A stretch of DNA of 46,027 bases from assembly GCA_903938815.1 (NCBI GenBank), contig CAJAES010000065.1, positions 1 through 46,027 of the forward strand. The letters are read 5' to 3'. Below are positions 36,301 to 41,802 of this stretch, piece after piece. The number at the start of each line of letters is the position of its first letter. The first letter of the stretch is position 1. A model generated the notes under the pieces. That model saw nothing but the letters and a program-made list of their open reading frames with translations, was not told the origin of the DNA and searched no databases. This DNA comes from an uncultured beta proteobacterium. Its GTDB lineage: Bacteria; Pseudomonadota; Gammaproteobacteria; Burkholderiales; Burkholderiaceae_C. Both the position numbers and the translations under genes were made by a program.

Positions 36301-38088
36301 CGCAGGCGCCGCAGCCTGCGCGGCCTTGGTGGCATCCAGCACCTCGACGGCCGCCAAGGACGGGTACCGGCATGTCGCCGCGTTCCAGGCGCTCCGACCA
36401 GGCAGGTCGGTGATCACGGCCTGCAAGCCGAGGGTCTCCTGCAGGTCGCGGAGTTCGGCGGCAGCGAGGGCCGGGTCGATCGAAACGAACGCGCAGGTCG
36501 CCCGCTTGACGCCCACCATCGATCCGATGAGCAGGCCGGAGCGCTCCATGCACAGGCCGACGACCGCACCGCGGGCCAGGTTCAAGGCCGCCAGTTGTGC
36601 CGCCACCGCATGCGACTGCCGTGCAAGGCGCGCCATCGTCCACTGCGCCGGCATGGGCGGGTGCGACGTACCCGGTGGAACCGACGGACCGATGACCGCA
36701 GTGCGATCGGGATGCAGCGCGACCTGGCGGTCGAACAGGGAAACGTAGGTCTCGGTGCCGGGACCGGCCGGCGTGGCCATCGGCACGCCATTCAAGTCTC
36801 GTGCAGCGCCGCCGTGCAGGCCTGAAGCGAGCGATTCCAACTCCCTGACGAACAGCGCGAGGAACGCGTCGGCGCGCTCGCGGGTCAGGACCGTGGGCGA
36901 ATAGCTGCACACCACCTGCATGACTTCGGTGTCGTCGAACACGTCGACCGCGATCGGGTGCAGTGCAGGGGCGATGCGCAGGAGCTCGCGAGGGCACCGT
37001 GCCGGTCCCAGTTGCAGCGGCGCGAACTGACCTGCGTTGTAGACCAGGTAGAAGTCAGGCGCGGCGTCCCCGCCTGAGTGCTTGCCGGCGCTTTCCGCGG
37101 GCTGCACCGGCAGATCGCGCCACTCCAGCGCATCGAGGACGTGCATCCCCAGTGTGGCCAGCGCCTCGTCCGTCTCGAGATCCGTGCGGATGTGGATCAA
37201 CAGGGTATTGACGAAACTTCCCCAGCACTCGTCCTCGTCGCAGTTCGAGCGCGCGTCGGCCGCGTAGCCGATCACCGCCTCTGGTCGTGATGTCCAGGCG
37301 GCCACCGCGCGACCGAAGGCAAACAGGTACGGGGTCGAGCCTGGTATGCCAAGGCGCCTTGCAGTGGTGCGCAGTGCGGTGCGCACGTCGCTCTGCACGG
37401 CAGCGACGACCGGCACAACCCAGCGCCCATGATCGTGGAGCCCGCGTGAAGGCGTCGCATGGGGCAGGCGCGAGATGCCACCCGTGCCGGAAAGCATGTC
37501 GCTCCAGTAGCGGTTGGCCGCCTGCAGGCGGTGCTCTGCCACGTCACGCGCCTTGTAGCGTCGGATCGGCTGGCCGGTCGCCTGGAGGTCGTCGACATAG
37601 GCAAGCTCGATCGACTTGCGCGCCAGCGCCAGCGCCGTGCCGTCGAGCACGAGTTGGGTACCCACGATGACGAGCCAGGACTGCCCGGGCTGCATGACGA
37701 CCCGAACGCGCAACAGCGGGCCGGTGGACCAGTCGAAGGGCTCGACAACGACGGCAGCGATACCTTCGCCGGCCGCAACGTCGCACTCGGGGCCGAGCTG
37801 CAGGATGCCCGTGTCGACCGAGGGAGGGTGCCCTGCCTCTATCCAGACGTTGCCGTCGGACAGTTGAACGCGGTTTCCGAGGGACTCCTGCCGGCTTGCC
37901 ACCTTGCTGAAGGCCTGCAGGACGCGGGTCGCGTCGACGGTGTCGTCGAGCTTGTGCAGGACCGCGGTGTTGTAGGCACCGGCACCGAGCTTCAGTTCAT
38001 GAAGCACCACCTCCCGCTCGAACCAGTTCGCAGGCCTTCGAGTCAGGTGATCGTGCCGTGCCGTCGGGGAGGTGTTGTTCCCAGCCAT
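30286..38088 (-). CDS. Nonribosomal peptide synthetase, C*-A-T-C-A-T-C (two Dab modules)
   Basis: 2600 residues from ATG 38088 (AGGGAA upstream). C1 ~20-430: the HHxxxDG site is TQLVLDG at 144-150, so the catalytic His is lost. A1 ~450-970: SSGTTGRPK, code residues D661, I662, W665, E702, M728, T730, A754, D762, D763, K963. T1: Ser1022. C2 ~1075-1500 with HHIVFDG at 1201-1207. A2 ~1530-2030: FTSGSTGVPKG, code D1723, I1724, W1727, E1764, M1797, T1799, A1823, D1831, D1832, K2025. T2: Ser2082 in LGLNSL. C3 ~2150-2600 with YHAVLDG at 2286-2292, catalytic His retained. Both codes are DIWEMTADDK, against the usual Dab code DIWELTADDK. The synthetase is predicted to incorporate two Dab residues. No release domain is present. 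Confidence 0.93.
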   Translation of the reverse strand: MAGNNTSPTARHDHLTRRPANWFEREVVLHELKLGAGAYNTAVLHKLDDTVDATRVLQAFSKVASRQESLGNRVQLSDGNVWIEAGHPPSVDTGILQLGPECDVAAGEGIAAVVVEPFDWSTGPLLRVRVVMQPGQSWLVIVGTQLVLDGTALALARKSIELAYVDDLQATGQPIRRYKARDVAEHRLQAANRYWSDMLSGTGGISRLPHATPSRGLHDHGRWVVPVVAAVQSDVRTALRTTARRLGIPGSTPYLFAFGRAVAAWTSRPEAVIGYAADARSNCDEDECWGSFVNTLLIHIRTDLETDEALATLGMHVLDALEWRDLPVQPAESAGKHSGGDAAPDFYLVYNAGQFAPLQLGPARCPRELLRIAPALHPIAVDVFDDTEVMQVVCSYSPTVLTRERADAFLALFVRELESLASGLHGGAARDLNGVPMATPAGPGTETYVSLFDRQVALHPDRTAVIGPSVPPGTSHPPMPAQWTMARLARQSHAVAAQLAALNLARGAVVGLCMERSGLLIGSMVGVKRATCAFVSIDPALAAAELRDLQETLGLQAVITDLPGRSAWNAATCRYPSLAAVEVLDATKAAQAAAPALERPTPALYPQDRAYVVLSSGTTGRPKASINHHRGLVNHILGEERLLRGFGRGCTVLQSAAVTFDIHVWQCLGPLLVGGQVVIAPDAADLDAIARQIRHHGVTLVEGIPTHLEALARVMGDCRDQSARMSLMLTGEAAHRGVLASLAAAFPNAEVVNAWGPSEAADDVLQWSSSLAGDAPACAWASDQDILPLGSPLPGTAVIVVDEQLRELPHGCVGELAVVGVAVGDGYLGQPRLTARRFRPQPRPGQPGARMYLTGDAGYRDARGTFYFVGRMDHRIKVSGGWVDIELVEAATLAVPGVQEAAVVPIDTPTGTRLVGFAALDADHANAADGATLRRQLASILPARSVPDLLLTVPAIPRTANGKTDRKALLPPATQALDSAQSRNRLPLSHAYANPALRVLTEILGYQPTSLHVSLSDAGARSIDVLRLSAALNNELGISCSVAELYRCGTLQDVINLAHASLQASVPPIAVRAFPVPASPLQRGMWATCQLLGSDAFLLPVGIRLSNCLRPDRIEHAARRLLEHCWVLRSRVFETDEGVWLEPVAPATDWLERVYWDGPMDPETLSALTARPLDLKGGRSSRAVLVIALDHRSAVLVINVHHIVFDGRSSDLLVRAFEDAYARFGGDAGLDVGIDAAASLNAFDQFLHAHQAPGPTRQARSYWAQRLLDAPRLSTLPPRRLGSGGRSHEGRQFMLAVDDDVRSAFDALASRHSTSVFAVGLAVHALCLARTAAQDDVCVGLSTDNRLPAYRDALGYFSNTIPFRVVYDPLESFSRYLGRVSAALQQDLAHSDLEFADILEAARIPYTESDFPLVQTEFNFVTQPAPVLVEEGALIESIAIPGQGAKLDLTISLHDESSGCCMLVEYTSRRLDRSDAQTYCESLLAIVAAAARAPEVPVGLLPMLSPRRKAEVLAMTAPASHFSLPDQPLHELVARQILSTPDAVALRCGEEHWTYERLGMEAGRIRDRLMSSGVGPGMLVGVCTKRGLGYAACALGVMQSGAAFCPLEPEYGRIQIARMCAAVGLRHVLTDPPSRALLEGAVPAEGVLTWNDAPMPTRQSPGAPPPVRAQDPIYCMFTSGSTGVPKGAIVHHNGAVNHIYSKLESLGLWEEFNFLQNAPISSDISFWQYFGPLLMGGMVVIQEDNRDLEETARLMVEQPLTLVEMVPMVAQTFLDLLAAQPGLHAQVRERSTVRYLMFTGDRLLPGLVQDWYGAFPGIQAVNAFGPTEASDDVIQGLISPEHVKDSVIGLGHVLPNIEVRIFSPLFELQPPGAVGEVCVSGVAVGGGYWNNPRRTAAAFVPDPYSRVPGARMYRVGDVGHMNPEGWFYFHGRNDHQIKVNGTRLELGAIEAAARAHEEVASAACVAYQQTSTTTALVLFYVPASGADRTTLQERLTAHLEESLPLAAVPTLLLSLPALPLTSNEKVDRKALLALARQHQHAEQTASRPVSALESKLLEVAAEVLQTAEIDPGTPLSPLGLNSLSAARVASRIRLRFGVDVTLRDVLRARTIGRLASFLSTRSIDPQALEPKAAVGQPAEPTRNHCAPVGVVATTVSPNPYQMSFLLPDLLEGSLSSDRYTTGFALLVRGDLDPRSTATSIHAAMTGRHPWLSAALGESAEGDACFVLDAAPMPLTMHACSDDPRHAVIASIESFFDLPFDLTGAPLARLALFTFKDGSFALVFCAYHAVLDGWGVARLRRETVEDLRALRAGLTLSGQRRSHMLPAESEPKVSPDLIAYWRELLASGSMAASFLRDRFEDGAGRVLTASATLPKDVTERIRQGAESEGLTLFCVLLAAVALALQQETGVVHPCIGVAFANRLSGQDESDLACRVNTVPLVLDVSAPGLHRVAEQVSQQLLADHGALAVPLSVIQSLAPQDSRSREGLLFETLVTMNNISAPSALDRLLTSGTDASALEVSEYQAHNRRPVYPCMFDLVEASDGSLTLIFEGDSRRYSAERGRSIVERLAAALLDADVQSPHRLSLIPQPIRAPHVQQLDS

Positions 38089-38129
38089 TGGAGTTCCCTG
38101 TATCGACCCGGTCCGCGCGCCCTTGGGGA

Positions 38130-39953
38130 TCACGTGCGGGCCAGCAGCGTCTCGGTCCGAATGACGGCGTGGTGGTGGTGATGGTGGTGGTCGCCGTGAT
38201 GCTGGTCGACCTCGGGGCACCGCAGGACGTCACCGACCGGCAGGCAACTGCGCAGGACGGGTCCCTTCGCCACGGGCCCATGGCCCCGGTTGGGGAGGTC
38301 GCGCTGCCGAGCCCTCATGGCGATGGTGCGCATGGCCTCGAGCGCGGGGGCTTGCACCCCGGCATTGCCGGAGAACTTGGCGGCGACCATGCGATTGAAC
38401 AGGCGCAGGTAGTCCACGACGTCGTCCAGCGTGTAGCCGTGCCGCATCAGGTAGTACACGGCCCAATCCTCGAAGCCGTACTGGGGGCACCACGTGGAGG
38501 CAGTGACCTGGAGGAACATCTGCTCGACGAGGCTGCTCGCCTGGTCCGCGGTCATCGTGGGGTGAGCCCACTCGAATCCGGCGCCTGTCACTCCCAAGGC
38601 CTCACGCTCGCGCCACACGGGTGTCGACGGATCGAGATAGAACAGCTGCGAGCGGTAGAAGGTCGGCGCAACGTTCTGGAGGAACTCCATCGACTCCATG
38701 ACGGAGTCGACCGTCTCGCCGGGGTAGCCGACGATGAACGAGGCGTAGGTGGCGATGCCCACCTCCTTGAACTTGGCGATCGCGGTCGCGTAGTCCTGCT
38801 TGCGCGCGGTCTTGTTCATCGCCTTGAGCATGCGATCGCAGGCCGACTCGACGCCGAGGAAGACCCCTTCGCAGCCGGAGGCGGCCATCAGTTCGATGGT
38901 CTGTGCGTCGCCGTGGTCGGACCGATAGAAGGAGTTCCAGCGGAAGCCGTACTTCCGTTCGATCATCATCCTGAGGATCGATCGGAACCGCTCCTTCGGG
39001 ACGTTGAAGGTGTCGTCCAGGAAAGTCAGCGTGGTGACGCCGCCGAGCTCGGCCAGTCGGTCGAGCTCGGCGGCGACATGGTCGACGGGGCTGTACGTGT
39101 ACTTGCCGGCGCGCGCCGGAAAGCCGCAGAAGCTGCACGAGAACGGGCAGGACTTGGCCGTGCGCAGCGAAACGAACTCACCCACGGCTTCCTTGCCGAA
39201 GAGCGCGTAGTTGACCGGCTCCTGGGTCAGGTCGTTGCGCTCGGTTTCGAGCGAGCGAATGACGAAGTCCCCGGTCTTGTCGTCGCGCAAGGCCAGGTTG
39301 GGTATGTGCTCGAGACTGCCGCCGCTGCGCAGCCGGTCGACAAGCCGCGAGAGTGTCAGTTCACCCTCGGAGCTGATGACGTAGATGTCTCCGCCGATGC
39401 TGTTGAACAACGCACTCAAGGACTCTGGATCCAGCACCCTGTGCTGGGTGGAGACATAGGGGCCGCCCACCACCATCGGGGCCGTGATGCCGGCATCACG
39501 CAGGAAGCCGATGATGTCCGCAATCGGCTGTGGAGACACGTAGACCGTCGTGGTGATGACCACGCATCGGTACCGCTTGCCTGCAAGCAGGGACTTCAGC
39601 TGGGCAGGATCACGGTGGAAGAGCGGAACGTAGTCGAACGTGAAGCCGCGGCGCGCGAGGTGGGACCCGAGATAGAGAACGACGGGCCAGAGGAAGTCGC
39701 AGTTCTCGTACGGCAGGTCGCGCGCCAGGCCTTCCTGCTTCAGCAGGTGATTGATCACGTCCAATGCCCGCATGGGCCGGCCTGCAACCTCTGCGAAGCT
39801 CAGGTTGAGGTCGCGAAAGGTCCCGGAATCCTCGCCCATGTCGCGCATCAACGAGACCAGCTCGTCGAAGTCACCGTCATGGAATCCGATCAGAAGGCAG
39901 TCCTTCTCATCCTGCTGGACTTCGGGGCCGGCACTGTCAACGTGTCCTTCCAA
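38130..39953 (-). CDS. Cobalamin-binding-type radical SAM enzyme with His-rich C-terminus
   Basis: 607 residues. The radical SAM cluster motif CxxxCxxC is C269-PFS-C273-SF-C276. The N-terminal ~250 residues include a B12-binding-type fold (YRCVVITTTVYVSPQPIADI, MVVGGPYVST), though I see no DxHxxG motif. The 'CPFSCSFCGFPARAGKYTYS' segment resembles PhpK-type class B methyltransferases as I recall them. No phosphonate gene is present, so a C-methylation or other radical step on the peptide or an amino acid is more likely. The C-terminus has HHGD followed by seven His (585-595). The start is TTG at 39953 with AGGAG 7 nt upstream. It heads the NRPS operon, 41 bp before the large synthetase start. 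Confidence 0.85.
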   Translation of the reverse strand: MEGHVDSAGPEVQQDEKDCLLIGFHDGDFDELVSLMRDMGEDSGTFRDLNLSFAEVAGRPMRALDVINHLLKQEGLARDLPYENCDFLWPVVLYLGSHLARRGFTFDYVPLFHRDPAQLKSLLAGKRYRCVVITTTVYVSPQPIADIIGFLRDAGITAPMVVGGPYVSTQHRVLDPESLSALFNSIGGDIYVISSEGELTLSRLVDRLRSGGSLEHIPNLALRDDKTGDFVIRSLETERNDLTQEPVNYALFGKEAVGEFVSLRTAKSCPFSCSFCGFPARAGKYTYSPVDHVAAELDRLAELGGVTTLTFLDDTFNVPKERFRSILRMMIERKYGFRWNSFYRSDHGDAQTIELMAASGCEGVFLGVESACDRMLKAMNKTARKQDYATAIAKFKEVGIATYASFIVGYPGETVDSVMESMEFLQNVAPTFYRSQLFYLDPSTPVWREREALGVTGAGFEWAHPTMTADQASSLVEQMFLQVTASTWCPQYGFEDWAVYYLMRHGYTLDDVVDYLRLFNRMVAAKFSGNAGVQAPALEAMRTIAMRARQRDLPNRGHGPVAKGPVLRSCLPVGDVLRCPEVDQHHGDHHHHHHHAVIRTETLLART

Positions 39954-40225
39954 GACGATCTCCTGTAGGGCAAGGCGATAACGATGAAAGCTGTCGACGC
40001 AACCGACACGCCTCGGTCGCGTGCGTGGTCTGGCGATCTGCGGGTTGCTGCGATGGAGCGAGAGCCCCGCAGCCAGGTTCGGGCGTGCGCTTCCATGCCG
40101 TCAGCCACCGGAGCCGGCCGCAGCGGCACATGGCACCGCGGGCCCGGGTGCCGTGGGAATTGGTGCCGCAGGTGCAGGTCGGCTATGGACGCGGGGTCGG
40201 GATCGCCCCAGCGCGGCATGTCCAT
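39890..40225 (-). CDS. Possible small protein ahead of the NRPS operon
   Basis: An open frame of 111 codons beginning MDMPRWGDPDPASIADLHLR. Its ATG at 40225 has a strong ribosome site (AAGGGAG, about 8 nt spacing), stronger than that of most genes here. It would overlap the radical SAM start by 64 bp, and the C-terminal half has no obvious protein character, so it may be a leader peptide, a decayed gene, or a real short protein. I recognise no family. Confidence 0.35.
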   Translation of the reverse strand: MDMPRWGDPDPASIADLHLRHQFPRHPGPRCHVPLRPAPVADGMEAHARTWLRGSRSIAATRRSPDHARDRGVSVASTAFIVIALPYRRSSWKDTLTVPAPKSSRMRRTAF

Positions 40226-40506
40226 GATGCTCACTCCCTTGTGCCCTTTCGCCTATGCGGCTTGGCGGGTCTCTCGTAACCGTGGATTCGGATTTATAAC
40301 ATAGGGACTGATGGGCTTTCCATCTGCGGGGACACATGCTGCAGACGACCGTCACCGTGGACGCCCCGGCGTCGAAGCCCCAGAGTCATCGCAGTGGCCG
40401 CGAGGCGCCCCGTGCATGCACGGTACTGCGCATTCGGCCGAGTCGCTGCAGTCGCACGCAGGGGCAGGCGCCGCTGCCTCGGCCGCTGGTGGAGTGCGTG
40501 CCTGCG
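40226..40506. other. Probable promoter region of the NRPS operon
   Basis: Between the oxygenase stop and the possible small ORF there is no convincing gene. The only AT-rich patch, around 40290-40305 (minus strand TATGTTATAAATCC), holds a -10-like TATAAA. No clear -35 element is visible. It is the only sizeable gap before the minus-strand run, so the operon promoter is probably here. Confidence 0.35.
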
Positions 40507-41469
40507 CTACGCGTACATCGCCAGCAGTTGTCGTTGCTCGTGGACCGGCCAGTTGTTCACCGCATGCGTCCAGGCTCGGTTATGGAACACCAGCAGGTCC
40601 CCGGCCTGAAGCTTGAGCAGCACGTGACAACGAAACAGACTCGACGTCTGCTCCAGGCTCCCGCTGTCCGAATCCGCCGGGCCCCAGGGGGAATCGTCTT
40701 CTACATGCATGAAAGGCCTGTAGTCGGTTGCCGCAGGTCCGTGCAGCAGTGCGAGATGCCGGAGCAGTTCGAATTGATGCCGATGGAAGGCGTGATCATG
40801 CACGGTCACGTTGTCCCAGTACGTGGCATACAGTTCCCCCGTCAGTGCTGATCTCGCCTTCTCCAGCGGCACAGTGCGCACGACGACCTGGCCTGCGGAT
40901 GTCTGCTTCAGTATGCGACAGATGGACGGGCAGTGCGCCAGCACGACCCTGGCGTCCAGATGATCCTCACGCAGCTGCGCGACGTCGTCCGCAGACAGTT
41001 CAGCCCCTAGGATCGCCTTCTCCTTGGCCCTCAGATTGGAGTGGTCCGCCCGTTGGTCGATGAGACTGAGAATGTTCTCGCCGCCTGACATGGCGGGGTT
41101 GACGCAATACAAGCCGAAAAGATCCAGTTGCGAGGTGCTGTCGCCCTCCGAGTGCGGCTGGATGATCTGCAGCGGGCCTCGATCATTCACGGTGACTGCG
41201 ACATCGTCCACCGCCCTTCTGTCCTTCATCGAGTACGCGACATATTGCATCTGCAGCGCGTAGGAGTCCGCGATTCCATACTCCTCGGACAGCCTAGAGA
41301 ATGTGCGTGCTGCGTCATTGAACGGGGTGCCCCGAACCAGCAGCAGGCCGTCGCGTTCGATCACGTTCCTTGCTCGAGCGATGGTCAGGTCCGAGGGGTG
41401 GACCACCTCCAGATGCCGGTCGCCCGCGTCTTCAAGGCTCCATACGGGAACTCCCCGGAAAGGTTTCAA
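40507..41469 (-). CDS. TauD/clavaminate synthase-like Fe(II)/2-oxoglutarate oxygenase
   Basis: 320 residues. The facial triad is visible as HSE (His106-x-Glu108) in IIQPHSEGDS and a distal His in LLVFHNRAWTHAVNNW (296 or 302), followed by Arg313 for 2-oxoglutarate. It belongs to the TauD/CAS-like group that hydroxylates free or carrier-bound amino acids in NRPS pathways, as VioC, AsnO and SyrP do. A 2-oxoglutarate-using hydroxylase near an NRPS suggests beta-hydroxylation of an amino acid precursor. The start is TTG at 41469 with AAGGA upstream. It lies on the same strand as the NRPS operon but 280 bp ahead, so it may have its own promoter. Confidence 0.85.
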   Translation of the reverse strand: MKPFRGVPVWSLEDAGDRHLEVVHPSDLTIARARNVIERDGLLLVRGTPFNDAARTFSRLSEEYGIADSYALQMQYVAYSMKDRRAVDDVAVTVNDRGPLQIIQPHSEGDSTSQLDLFGLYCVNPAMSGGENILSLIDQRADHSNLRAKEKAILGAELSADDVAQLREDHLDARVVLAHCPSICRILKQTSAGQVVVRTVPLEKARSALTGELYATYWDNVTVHDHAFHRHQFELLRHLALLHGPAATDYRPFMHVEDDSPWGPADSDSGSLEQTSSLFRCHVLLKLQAGDLLVFHNRAWTHAVNNWPVHEQRQLLAMYA

Positions 41470-41802
41470 GGTCCATCCTTCTCGATGTGTCGGCCCCAGG
41501 CCATGTCTTCACCGTCTCACCCGACGATGTGGCGCGCGTGTCCCCGGGGCCTGTGGCTCGCTGGGCCTGCTCATACTGGCTGGGCCGGCCAGGCGTGTCA
41601 ATATGCGCGTCGACGTGCCCGTGGGCTCTGCAGCAAGGCCCGCAGGGCGCGGGCCTGCGACTGTCGAAGTGGCCACCCCGACGCGCGAGGCTGGGCTTTG
41701 GGCTCACTGTCTGGAGGGATGTCGAGTGCATAGGCACTCATGTACCTCGTCGACCAGGCTTGCGTTGTGCCCGCACATTTGCATGCGGCAGAATCGTTTG
41801 CC
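41470..41802. other. Divergent intergenic region
   Basis: This separates the oxygenase (minus) from the DUF5916 gene (plus). Frames crossing it are extensions of neighbours without family support. Probably contains the two divergent promoters; no consensus elements or repeats stand out. Confidence 0.35.

Noticed and set aside
16119..38088. Epimerisation, thioesterase or reductase domains in the synthetases
   Set aside because: All HHxxxDG domains read as condensation type, and no GxSxG hydrolase or terminal Rossmann domain was found.
38130..39953. Phosphonate or phosphinothricin pathway because of the PhpK-like motif
   Set aside because: No PEP mutase or other phosphonate gene is in the window.
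38058..39968. Long open frame of 636 codons on the plus strand
   Set aside because: It is antisense to the radical SAM gene, which has clear family motifs; the frame is a GC shadow.
39890..40225. Terpene cyclase fragment suggested by the ARTWLRG-like segment
   Set aside because: Resemblance is limited to a few residues and no DDxxD or NSE motif is present.
13665..41469. Siderophore of the staphyloferrin B type because of the SbnA/SbnB-like pair
   Set aside because: No NIS synthetase, TonB receptor, citrate synthase or iron-related gene is present; the assembly genes are NRPS. A siderophore product is not excluded but nothing supports it.
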